In this document: positions 22,201 to 31,500 of the stretch, piece by piece
How positions within the stretch are numbered: position 1 is the first letter of the stretch
Layout of the letters: every line of letters begins with the position of its first letter
Source: Bolinopsis microptera
Lineage: Eukaryota; Ctenophora; Tentaculata; Lobata; Bolinopsidae
DNA: 64,000 nt
Direction of reading: 5' to 3'
Assembly (NCBI RefSeq): GCF_026151205.1
Contig: NC_087072.1
Span: 12,562,169 to 12,626,168, forward strand
The notes under the pieces: generated by a model
The model's database searches: none
Told to the model about the DNA's origin: nothing
What the model saw: the letters and a program-made list of their open reading frames with translations, nothing else
Translations under genes and position numbers: made by a program

Positions 22201-25200
22201 CTCCATGGCTTCGTCTGAACGAGCTAAAGTTGAATATACTATCAAATTAGTATAATTAGTAATATATTAGTAATATATTAGTAATATATTAGTAATATTA
22301 ACAACACATGCACTGTCTGACAGGTATTACTAGATACGCACATTGTCACGATATGTTATACCGAAATTGTAGGTACGGTAACTAAGGGACCCGCTCATCG
22401 AATCCATGGAATTTCCCCCTGAGAATTACAGGCCATTTTTAGGAATGTTCTAAAGTTAACAACATAATAATACAGGGTGCTCCAGAAGTAACTGAACACA
22501 GGCAACCCCTTAAGGCCTTTAACAACTCTAAAGTTAACAACAATATATTGGTTGTCGAATTGTTAGAGTTTGCCTGTTTGTCAGTCTGGTATTAAGCATT
22601 TGTCTCTGTTTGATCGGTTCGTGTGTATTCAAGTCTGTCTGGGGAATGTTGAAGGTATCTTATAGTTGTGCCGTGTGTTAGTTTCCACGTACCAACATTA
22701 GTCAAAACAACAGATCTCTGAGTAGCGTAGAAGGGAACCTCTGGAGCCACTGTCAACGTCACCTTATCCAGACTTATTTTAGAAGAGCATCGCAGATTTA
22801 TCTGAAAATAACATTAATGTCACATTATCCAGACTTATTTTAGAAGAGCATCGCAGATTTATCTGAAAACTTATATGTAAGTCAGTTGCAATAAAAGAAT
22901 TGCGATGACCGGGAATCGAACCCGGATCCACTGCTTGGAAGGCAACGATGCTGACCATTACACCATCATCGCATGACCATCAATTGAATATTATGTTTAC
23001 TATTACAAAAAACTATGCCATCGATATGGGGACTTAGTATCGGCCTGACAGATTTGAAGGCAACGATTCCTACTTTTACAACATCATGACATGGATTGAA
23101 ATTAAAGTTTATACTTCCACTAAAAAATGCTCCATTGTCTAAGCATGGGGGGGGGGGGGGGGGGGGGGGGGGGCCAATGGCATAAAATGGCATAAAATGG
23201 AGACTTTTTCTATGGAGAAAATGGAAAAACCCATGAGTAATTCTCCATTTTCTCCATTTTATGCCATGAATTTAGTCTTCGAAATTTCATCTTTAACACC
23301 ATTTAACACCTAAATTGGACATCCTAACATGTTTATTTACGCTTACTAGGGGCGTAACAAGCTTATGAAAGCTCATAGTAGGCTACTAGATGCTTATACT
23401 AGGTTAGTAGAGGCACACTTCAGGCAAACTCATAATTACTCAAGCCTAGTGTTAAGTGTAAAGTTATTTCTACAGGCTACAGCAGGAGTGAGTAATAGGG
23501 GAGAGTAATAGGCACTGAGAAGTGAGACCTACATCCTCGACAGTCGAAACAAGCTCGCACTGCAAAGGGGAGGCCTGCCTTCCGAGATCGCATTACCAGG
23601 GGAAAGCCTAGAGTCCAAATTTGTGTATCGAGGGGTAGGTGCAGACTTCGATAAACCGAAAAACCAAAAAAATATTTTCGGCTTATAATGAAGAGGGTAG
23701 CATGAAACGTGGAGAAAAGTAGTTTTTAGAAAAACTTTGAAAAATTTTGACTTAGAAAATTTACGGCCCGAGTCATTCTCGATACGTACCTCTCGTATCG
23801 AGAGCTCCCGATTCCGAGCTCGTGTTGCAAAGGGGAGGCCTGCCTTCCGAGATCGCATTACCGTGGGGAAGCCTCGAGTCCAAAATTGTGTACCGAGGGG
23901 TAATTTTCTAAAACAACATTTTTCAAAGTTTTTCTGAAAAACACTTTTCTCCACGTTTCATGCTATTTTGTCATTATAAGCCGAAAATATTTTTTCGGTC
24001 AAAATTTTTCAAATTTTTTCTGAAAACCGCTTTTCTCCACGTTTCATGCTACTCTGTTCATTATTTGCCGAAAATATTTTTTCGGTTTTTCGAAGTCCAC
24101 ACCTTCCCCTCGATACACAATTTTGGACTAGAGGTAATGCGATCTCGGAAGGCAGGCCTCTCCTTTGCAACAGGAGCTCGGAATCGGGAGCTCTCGATAC
24201 GGGAGGTACGTATCGTTAATGACTCGGACCGAAACATTTTCTAAAGTCAACATTTTTAAAGTTTTTCTGAAACCATTTTCTCCCCTCTTTCATGATACTC
24301 TGTTCATTATTTGCCGAAAATATTTTTTCGGTTTTTCGAAGTCCACACCTTCCCCTCGATACACAATTTGGACTAGAGGTATGCGATCTCGGAAGGCAGG
24401 CCTCTCCTTGCAACAGGAGCTCGGAATCGGGAGCTCTCGATACGGGAGGTACGTATCGTTAATGACTCGGACCGAACATTTCTAAGTCACATTTTCAAAG
24501 TTTTCTGAAAACCACTTTTACTCTGTTTCATTATTGGCCGAAAATATCTTTTTTTAAATAATTTTTCTCGAAATTCTAAATTTTTCAGGTTTTCAATGGC
24601 ATAAAATGGCATAAAATGGCATAAAATGGAGACTATTTCTATGGAGAAAATGGAAAAACCTATGAGTAATTCTCCATTTTCTCCATTTATGCCATTGGCC
24701 CCCCCCCCCCCCCCCCCCCCCCCTAAGCATCGATTCGAATCCACACGATTGCAATTAAGACGATCGATAAAAGACTTGCGATGACCGGGAATCGAACCCG
24801 GATCCACTGCTTGGAAGGCAACGATGCTGACCATTACACCATCATCGCATGAGTAAAAATATTGAACATTTTGTGTCGATTAAGAAATATAAGCCACGTG
24901 TAAACTGCAATTATTATTTTTAGTGGATTAAGATATGTTTCGATAAAATATTAGAAAAATTTCATTTTTTATAAAAAATTTGATCTGACGGTGAAATCCA
25001 AGTTTGAAGTTGACAGTGGCATTTGAAAATGGGTCAGCTAGCTGCTTGGAAATCCGTCATGTTGACCATTTCACTACAAATACTCAAACACTACAATTAT
25101 CCTCACTTCAGATTGGTGCTAAAGAATCGTCCACAATGGTTGCAGCAATTCCAATTAGATTGACAAAAGAAAATTCCATTAACATACTTCAAAAAAAATT

Positions 25201-27930
25201 GTTTTGAATCTAGTCGAAACATTATGTACATGTATCATGCGATGATGGTGTAATGGTCAGCATCGTTGCCTTCCAAGCAGTGGATCCGGGTTCGATTCCC
25301 GGTCATCGCAAGTCTTTTATTGCTACCCAGGTAGGGTCAACACCTGGGTTAAACTCACAAATTTGCAAACCACTCTTATCGAAAAAGTTATTATGAGATG
25401 TTATCTCCACGAAAGCATAAGTTGCATAGTAGATTAAGCGGTTGTAGAGAACTTTGAGTTAAGAAATAAAGTCTACTGTACATCTAATTAAGATGCTTAC
25501 GAACCAGCCGGGTGAACATACATTACAAATATTTGAACAGATAATTCGGGAAGACAATTTAGCATATTATTTGCAATCAAGCTGATGAATGGTCAGTTTT
25601 ATAAAGCAAGACATGTCTGGATGTTGCAGCGCAGGTCAAATATTAGAACAAGTAATAACATTGTAATTTCTGAACAATGCTAAAAAGTAATAACAGCCCA
25701 TAACCGATACTATCATATGCACGAGAAAATACTCGGCTAAGGTTCTTATTATTTGGATTTCAAGTTCTTATTGCCTGCCCGGTTGAAACAAGAAATTAAT
25801 AGATTTAGAAGACAAACCCGCGAGTTCCAGACTAGAGATAGGCAGGCAACAACTTGATTTTCCCACACTGACCACTTCAGACGCGAACATTTAATTGTGA
25901 AAAAGGTAGCGCGCGTTACGCAAACTAAACGCATCAACATGGACCGGCCCAATCTGTTCCAGTATCTCGTGTTTTATTGACAACTTATATTTTGAAAACT
26001 AACCTTTACGGTTACAGTAGGGTATTCTGTGTCTGACTCCTCGTGTTTTACACCCACTATATCCAACCCATTGACGGGGTCTACAAATATGGAGAAGTCA
26101 GGCTGATCTGTAACCTTGGGAGCGTGCTCAATAGGTTTCGTGCAATCTCTAATTACTTGCTGTAATTTGGCCATTTCTTGATCTTTCTCCTGAATATTGG
26201 ATGAAATTAAATTACCGACATTAGGTGTAGGTACTTATGCAATGTAGGCACATTGAACAATACAAGTTGCAGAAACAAGAAAGATCTAGGAAAACAGAAA
26301 GATAACTCACATCGTAATTAATTTCTCTATTTTCAGCAGGAGTAGCTGTTTGTAAGGACGGGTCCGTTCCAAGATAAGACACGTATATTTTACCCGTCTC
26401 ATCTAACGTTACTATGTGTCCTCTCAGTTGTCTGAAACATCAGTATTACAGGAAACAAATACTCAAAGTAAGTTGTTCTTCAAGTCACTGTGGACGCACG
26501 CAATAACGTTCATGAAAGCGACCAAAACACAAATAAGGTTAGATCTGAGTTTACTCAGTAATAGCAACAGAAGTAAGAACCAGTACAAACCCGACACTAA
26601 GAACCCCAATAAAAACGGGGACATGTTGAAAAGAAGAGCTCCAAGCGAGAGTTGTATCCTGCCAAACGTAACAAGTACGACAGTAGTTAGCGACCAACAT
26701 ATTCACCGTACCCTCGCTCAGACTAGCGTACGGCGCGAAACAACTGGGGTTAAAATCAAACTTCTTCATGTATCTGATTACACCATTCTCGCGCAGAGCG
26801 AACAAGTTGTGCTCCCCCAGCACGAATATAGTTGTAGCATTGTCGTCAGCACAGTTAAATATCTTAACGTCCACCACGTTGTCCCCTATGTTAGTTTTCC
26901 AGTCAACTCTGAGCCGTTTACCGGCCCCTGTTTTTATCTGGTCCTTGCTCTCAGACTCAGTGCTGACGGCTAATGTCTGGTACCTATACGCCTCTACAAA
27001 GTTGGAGGAAGAGGAGGTTATGAAGGTGTCTGTTGAGGGAACATAACAGAGCGGACCCGGGATCAGAAACTGGGGGAGGAACCTGGCAAACGCGAAACTG
27101 TCTTGCTCGTAAAATGATAGCATGCCGTCCATTGATTGGACACATATGAAATCTTTATCTGAAATAAGATAATAGATGACTCACAGCTTGAAGATTAGAT
27201 ACATTTTATAAATTGAAAATTTGTGATAGATTCTTATCAGACTCGAAAAATTAAAATCTCATACAAAATCGGAAATCTTGATTTCAATGCCAAGAACTGT
27301 CCAACCGGGAAATAACAAAAAATCGATATAAAAACAAAATAATATACTTACTTTTAACACTGCCAAAACTACCAAGGCACATATTACACGCAGTCCTCTC
27401 CAACTTATGGGAGTAAACCTGACTAACGTTGTAAAAGGTGCCGGTATCTTTAGTGGTAGTATCCACACTCACACTACACACCACTACCTTACGAGGATGC
27501 AGTATAGCTAGGTACACTCCACTGTCCCCAACTAGTCGCCCAATGTCTACCCCTAAAATAGGGCTATCTGTCTGGTATTCTAACATCATGTCCTCGTGAT
27601 TCCCTCCTTTGGTTTGTGGACAGTAGATTCTTAGAATTCCTTGAAGCGAGCCAACTATTATCTTTTCTGAAATAAGGTCTTGTTATGATGCTGGCTTCCA
27701 GAGAGGTATTCTAGCTAATAATGTGTGCCAAATCGCACAGCATTTTTTAGAAGAATCTCAACCAGATTGCAATAAATATCCAAACATTAATGAAAAGAAA
27801 GATTTTAAACGTACTCACCTAATCCATCAGGACTGTTATCCACATTTCCGATGCAGATATTGCACGCATCATAATCCTCTCCAGCTCCCGCGTGCACGTA
27901 CCACCATTCCCGTGACTTGAACAGAGACAT
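13279..27930 (-). CDS. BBS9: BBS9/PTHB1, BBSome subunit (13 exons, 838 aa)
   Basis: Core subunit of the BBSome, the coat complex that carries membrane proteins into and out of cilia. Exons, in transcript order: 27819-27930, 27352-27666, 26591-27158, 26311-26431, 26004-26189, 22693-22801, 21826-22055, 18056-18203, 14975-15066, 14449-14685, 14023-14208, 13667-13745, 13279-13412. All have AG/GT borders, and the total of 2517 bases is in frame. Landmarks: MSLFKSREWW start; RTACNMCLGSFGSVK, CVQSMDGMLSF and SYLGTDPSL in the N-terminal beta-propeller; QKYRIQS; then FRAIQRRLLTRFKDKTPSPL in the helical C-terminal part; the end is KHIALLLERLNKGGTLSL. Human PTHB1 is 887 aa; the tail is shorter here, and AG|gtaa at the stop leaves a further exon possible. 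The second copies of the start codon, the exon 6 and 9 acceptors and the exon 8 donor are described separately. Confidence 0.95.
15067..15119 (-). repeat. Tandem duplicate of BBS9 exon 9 acceptor
   Basis: A 53 bp copy of ttttcag plus the first 46 exon bases (agaagtacaggatycagtct...), directly upstream of the real exon start. A second acceptor with exon start at 15119 is therefore available. Using it would insert 53 bases and shift the frame. Confidence 0.8.
15988..16231 (+). repeat. (GGAA)n microsatellite, about 60 units
   Basis: An uninterrupted tetranucleotide run of roughly 244 bases inside BBS9 intron 8. Open frames through it (Lys-Glu-Gly-Arg or Pro-Ser-Phe-Leu repeats) are artefacts of the repeat. 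Confidence 0.95.
16232..17756. other. BBS9 intron 8, no gene; includes a C17 tract
   Basis: A homopolymer of 17 C sits at 17644-17660. Two imperfect copies of a block containing gtttgaagctgc and ttttctcaaccaa lie at 17110-17140 and 17330-17365, an old duplication. Nothing coding was recognised. Confidence 0.5.
17757..18113 (-). repeat. Five tandem copies of the BBS9 exon 8 end plus splice donor
   Basis: A 71 bp unit in five nearly identical copies. On the minus strand each holds the last 50-odd bases of exon 8 (coding for CASGEIVTLLAAKNS), the donor CTC|GTGAGT and about 13 intron bases. The copy joined to the exon body (18056-18113) gives a product matching other BBS9 proteins (KNSQKYRIQS across the junction). 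The other four are intronic decoys with intact donors. Units differ only by one pyrimidine (ctctcc or ctcccc) and a small spacer change, so the expansion is recent. Confidence 0.9.
18864..18902. promoter_or_regulatory. Paired CACGTG palindromes
   Basis: GTTGTGCACGTGCACAAC at 18885-18902 is a perfect 18-base palindrome centred on an E-box CACGTG. A second copy of gttgtgcacgtgcac lies 21 bases upstream. They sit about 720 bases before the carboxylesterase start, so a bHLH-type regulatory role is possible but only inferred. Confidence 0.3.
19625..21331 (+). CDS. Secreted carboxylesterase, cholinesterase-like, intronless
   Basis: A 568-residue type-B carboxylesterase of the alpha/beta-hydrolase fold. 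It begins with a hydrophobic leader (MLIHLCALTVLAAEVYS), so is probably secreted. Visible blocks: oxyanion hole HGGA at 127-130, EDCLHLSV at 102-109, nucleophile elbow GESSGG with Ser218, a likely acid Glu358 in NTAQEVGY, and catalytic His478 in ETIHGWDTEALFGYGW. The triad therefore looks intact. Length is usual for the family. The substrate cannot be told: the acyl pocket and choline-binding positions were not assigned. The gene is unspliced and lies inside BBS9 intron 7 on the opposite strand. A polyadenylation signal AATAAA lies at 21571-21576. It is more GC-rich than its flanks. Confidence 0.92.
   Translation: MLIHLCALTVLAAEVYSEVTVDLDCGKVRGTRNETQVGDVLEFHQIPYGVPPVGARRWTHSILLEPGETGQCWEEEVYNAASPQDPPIKCVQYWSGSVKGQEDCLHLSVRTPTLDPSSPLPVLVWIHGGAFWSGWSDDKGYAPTANFTADLNVITVNINYRLDLMGFFSTPEIWNDPENPGNYGNFGIGDAITALKWVRTNIAQFGGDPEAVTVLGESSGGTIVLGLLVADQADGLFRTAIALSAPAKWVSTYQDAYERRRSFVSDVGCNQSSEAERRQCLREMDVESLIKHVDLNRGWGFYDFPLAAGLQGESVDYNVLEPTLIKVSPTELGRRKNTANKRERVKPVKVILSNTAQEVGYNSLYYGLNLVDTWEKASSLLSDRLMKLEKETGFRVRDGLQSAIEERYNFGVTEEGKWWPQLYFDTLVTDIRTTCITNDLTEDLNNNPLYEARRMYVKSRPDEIKRTNSILLPYETIHGWDTEALFGYGWFKLNSSNLRHQRKFEENLRDLVHYLCYEKEIEAWNQDSTLVFENEDFPNAVKVVREWPQIQECRFWERKEMLEWGWQN
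21571..21576 (+). terminator. AATAAA polyadenylation signal of the carboxylesterase
   Basis: First canonical hexamer after the stop codon, 240 bases downstream, in AT-rich sequence. Confidence 0.5.
22802..22866 (-). repeat. Tandem duplicate of BBS9 exon 6 acceptor
   Basis: The polypyrimidine end, ttttcag and the first 45 exon bases (ataaatctgcgatgctcttc...) recur with 61-base spacing. There are thus two complete acceptors, with exon starts at 22801 and 22862. The inner one keeps the reading frame. The copies differ at one or two bases. Confidence 0.85.
22901..22972 (-). tRNA. tRNA-Gly(TCC), copy 1
   Basis: 72 nt reading gcgatgatggtgtaatggtc on the minus strand. Acceptor stem GCGATGA pairs with TCATCGC. 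The anticodon loop is CTTCCAA (anticodon TCC), the T arm CCGGGTTCGATTCCCGG, and the discriminator A. A TTTT follows in the 3' trailer, as a polymerase III stop. It lies in BBS9 intron 5. Confidence 0.95.
23050..23093 (-). pseudogene. Decayed tRNA-Gly fragment
   Basis: gatttgaaggcaacgattcc and the following ttacaacatcat parallel the anticodon-to-acceptor half of the intact neighbours (cttggaaggcaacgatgctg, ttacaccatcat), with several substitutions. The T arm is lost. Confidence 0.6.
23147..24723. mobile_element. Element with G27/C25 ends and 8 bp target duplication
   Basis: The left end is 27 G followed by CCAATGGCATAAAATGG. The right end is its inverse, finishing in 25 C. CTAAGCAT flanks both sides (23139-23146 and 24723-24730), an 8 bp target duplication if one C is shared with the tract. 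Terminal inverted repeats run about 100 bases with alternating ccattttctccat motifs. Inside, a block with ggaggcctgccttccgagat occurs four times, twice in each orientation, making the element largely palindromic. No transposase. It sits between tRNA-Gly genes in BBS9 intron 5. Confidence 0.75.
24777..24848 (-). tRNA. tRNA-Gly(TCC), copy 2
   Basis: Identical over all 72 nt to the copies at 22901 and 25239. Anticodon TCC. The 3' trailer aagtcttttat is shared with copy 3, so the duplication unit included flanking sequence. Confidence 0.95.
25038..25080 (-). pseudogene. Decayed tRNA-Gly fragment
   Basis: gctgcttggaaatccgtcat followed by gttgaccatttcact parallels ctgcttggaaggcaacgatg and ctgaccattacacc of the intact genes. 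The acceptor and T arms are not preserved. Confidence 0.6.
25239..25310 (+). tRNA. tRNA-Gly(TCC), copy 3
   Basis: Same 72 nt on the plus strand; anticodon TCC at 25272-25274. TTTT follows eight bases after the discriminator. The opposite orientation to copies 1 and 2 indicates an inversion or inverted duplication within the cluster. Confidence 0.95.
25311..26003. other. BBS9 intron 5 remainder, no gene seen
   Basis: Moderately AT-rich; no repeat or coding pattern recognised. Confidence 0.5.
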
Positions 27931-28006
27931 ACTACTGCATGATTTGTTTTGAGTAATGAGTTGAACAGAGACATACTACTGCATAATTTGTTTTGTGTAA
28001 TGAGGG
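27919..28006 (-). repeat. Tandem duplication of the BBS9 start codon region
   Basis: A 44 bp unit containing gcagtagtATGTCTCTGTTC occurs twice. The downstream ATG (27930) begins the BBS9 frame. The upstream ATG is 44 bases away, so out of frame, and opens an overlapping frame that runs to TAG at the end of exon 1. Confidence 0.85.
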
Positions 28007-28043
28007 GAATTTCTAAGTTTGGTCTTTATAAGCAATAAATATT

Positions 28044-28058
28044 GTAACCAATGGACAC
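28044..28058. promoter_or_regulatory. Possible RFX X-box upstream of BBS9
   Basis: GTAACCAATGGACAC lies about 115 bases before the BBS9 start. GTAACC fits the first X-box half-site GTNRCC; GGACAC is a weak second half-site. RFX X-boxes at this distance are usual for ciliary genes in nematodes and other animals. A CCAAT box overlaps it. Tentative. Confidence 0.3.
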
Positions 28059-28522
28059 TTTAGTTTTAATCTCTGATTTAATAAGCTCACATTTATCTTG
28101 AGCACAGCAACAATCTTGTTCTTTAATGACACTGTTTCCTTTCTAAAAAAACATTCAGCAAATTTACATTCGGAACTGAGCTGTGTTCCTCATCTTTTGC
28201 TTGAATTTCTAAGTCAGGCTTATAATGACGTTTCTGATATGTTCAAGAAATACTTTGAAACTGTTGAGTAACGAATCAGTATTGTTAAGTACCGATTGCC
28301 TAATTTTCATATAAAAGTAACAAATTATATTCAGATGGAGTTGCAAGATTATAAAATTAAATAAAAGTTGCCCCAATAAACGATGAACAAATAACTTAAA
28401 ACCCAATATCTGGACCAAATAATAAAAAATATCAACTCATAAACTCATAAAGTCAAAAGGTCACGAGCATTTTCAAAGTCAACAAGTCAACAACAACTAA
28501 CAACTTTACTCCAGAACATCTC

Positions 28523-31500
28523 TCACCAAGTCTCTGTCTGGTAGAGCCGGTTTCTAACGAGCGACTCAACATATTTCTCACTCTCACTCTTAGAAAGTTT
28601 ACCCTGTTCACTTGATACCCTTATTAGGGCATCCTTTACTTGGAAAGGCATGTTCTTACTGTTACCTGTGAGATTAAAGTTGTGAGATTACTGAATATAT
28701 ATTAGAAAAAAAGATCAAATTAAAAAGGATCTTTTTGAAATGATTTATGAAGATTGACATGTTGGTAAATTAAATCTTATTTAATATGGACGGGAAAACA
28801 CAATGAAGTAAAAACCCTGTGAGCACTAACCAGCGACGCAGAAGACAGCACCTTGCTCCAGCGCACCCCAAACAAGCGCGCTGTGCTCAACAATCCTGTG
28901 CTGCACGTAAATCTTCCTTTCCTGATCTCTAGAGAAAGCAGTGATGACCTGCAAGTTGGTGATCTGGTCCCACTCAGATCTGAAGAAGTAGTCGTGGTGT
29001 TCGCTCCGACACCCGTAGAACAGGATGAGTTGTTGTGATGTTTTGGCGCGGGATTGGATCAGGGAACGAAACGGAGCACAGCCTGTTCCTGGTCCTATCT
29101 GTAAAGGGGTTGTGAGATGATGTATGTGGCATGTTTGTAATGATGCATGTTTGTAATGATACATGTTGCATGTATTTAACAGTTCAAAAACTGAAGGAGT
29201 ATATAGAAACCTAAAACCTATAAACGGCTAATAAACAATCAAGATCGGTTGATTTTAAACACGAAATCTTCTTACCATGATAATGGGTCGGTCGGTGGGA
29301 AACTTGAAAGACCCCGGCTCAGCAAACAGTTTGACACAAGAATTCAATGGTAGATTAGCAAGGTAATTCGAACATAGGCCTATTCGTTCTTTCTTCATTA
29401 TCGTTCTGTACCTGTACAATACGAGGTTTTGATGGTAGAAGTAAATATATAAATATATTATTAAATTATATGTATAATAGTTCAAGTCGCGGAGTATGTC
29501 ACCTGTCCCGTATTTCTTGAATTGTCGTTATCTTAGAACATAATATAATATTATAACGTATTAATTATTATATAATAGTAACCTGACAACAGCCATGCAA
29601 ATATGTAGTCTATCCTTATCAACACATTGGGCAGATGCAATAGAGAAGCCCCTGGGTTTGATAAGAGGAATAAAGTCGAGGAGATATCTCATGTCCAGAT
29701 TAGCTCTAACTGAGTGGAAGTCTCCCAGAACCTCCAGTATCGTACGACGAGGTCTGGACACGTACGAGTACAGCTCTTCTCTTCCAAGCAACTGAGGGGA
29801 GGACGAGATCAGAGGAGATAGGAGGAGATAGGAGGAGATAGGAGGAGATAAGAGGAGATAAGAGGAGATAAGAAGAGATAAGAGGAGATAAGAGGAGATA
29901 AGAAGAGATAAGAGGAGATAAGATTATAAGAGGAGATAAGAGGATATCGAGATAAGAGGAGATAAGAGGAGATACGACGCTAAGTCGTATTTATACAAAT
30001 TTGGGATTCATCAACACCAGTGACCAGTGCAGTGGTCACAAATTATTATTTGGTAATTAGTGCAGTTACATACAGAATCGGGGACTAGATTTCTTTCAAA
30101 GCTAATAACAATTAATGTTATAACTAATAACATGTTATTAGATATAACATTGGTAAACAATTTAAACATAACATTGCATAACATAACAATATAATCATTA
30201 TTGAACCATAACATAAAATATTTCAAAACAAAAATGAATCGCATCACAGTATCAAACAATCAAAATATAATATTCGTCAGCAGCCTTTTCTTTAACTTTC
30301 ACCTCTCGTCTATTTCCTGGTCCTCCCACAACAAGCAGCCTTATACAAGTATCTCATCTTCAATACTACTTACTCAACTTTAGCCTCCCAGTGCAGTATG
30401 TGATTATTAGTCTTTCTTACTTTCCATCTTCGTCACCAATGTCTTGATCAACAAACCTCACTCCTCTTGAACAAAACAAGACCTCACTCTCCTATACAAG
30501 TTGATGTATCTCTGCCTCAGCTCAGGTTTCCTTGTAATAAGAATAATGGGGTAAACAGCAGCGTTAATGAGAGGAAGGGAGAATTCAGTGAGACCCAACA
30601 TGTTACCTTGACGGATAGCTGATGGTAGGATGAGATATCTGTACACTAGAGATCCTATCATCATAACAATCACAAACGATATGTGGCAGATAAAGAATGT
30701 AAGTGAGACGAGGACGATGGTGATACAGGCATGACGACCAGTGTTGGCTAGAGAGGAGGTGGTGTCAGGGAGGGCTCGTTTCAGGTAAACCACTTGTAAT
30801 ACCATGCTGACTAAGATAAGGAGGGGAGGTAGGATATGGTCTAGCAGGAACGCTGCCAGGACAGTGTACCCGTTCAGCTGGAGACCACTGTTGTAACACC
30901 GTGAGTCCTGGATCCCTCCTCCGTGATAGGGAGCACAGAAGAGGAGAGCAGCAGTGAACCCACCCGGGATATCAAAAAACTTCATCAGATCCAGATATGG
31001 GGTGGATAGTATCTTCTGTATGTTGTACTTCAGGTCAGCTATGTTGAAGAATGCGATATCAGACAGGTGGAGGAATGTGATGGTTGCTGCAAGGATCATA
31101 GTGGTCTTCTTTAACCGTGGTGTGTTGAGACGACGGAAGGGATCAATGACATGAACTGTGAGAGTGAGGGAGAGAGCTATGTTAAAGAGCCGGGAGCAGG
31201 AGTAGCCGGGGAGACCTGTAGCCATGTAGTAGTATAGACTTCTGTAGAGGACTTCCTCGCTGACTACCCCGTTGAACACCAGGATACTTATCACTGATAC
31301 TATCAGCTGGCCCTGGGCAGCGAGAATGTCTGAGAGTGCTATTCCCATGAACAAACTCGGTACAAACTTGGCTCTGTCCTTGAAGTAATCGGCGAGGATA
31401 ATTGTGCTGTGGCTGATTACTACCAGAGAAAGTGTGATTGTAAGAGGGCTGAGCTGGTATATTGCTCCCTTGAAGGCGAGCAGTTGATCTTGTTCGTCAT

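Noticed and set aside
22475-22505. Mariner end at tacagggtgctccagaagta
   Set aside because: Resembles a Tc1/mariner terminus, but no inverse end or TA-bounded partner was found within several kb.
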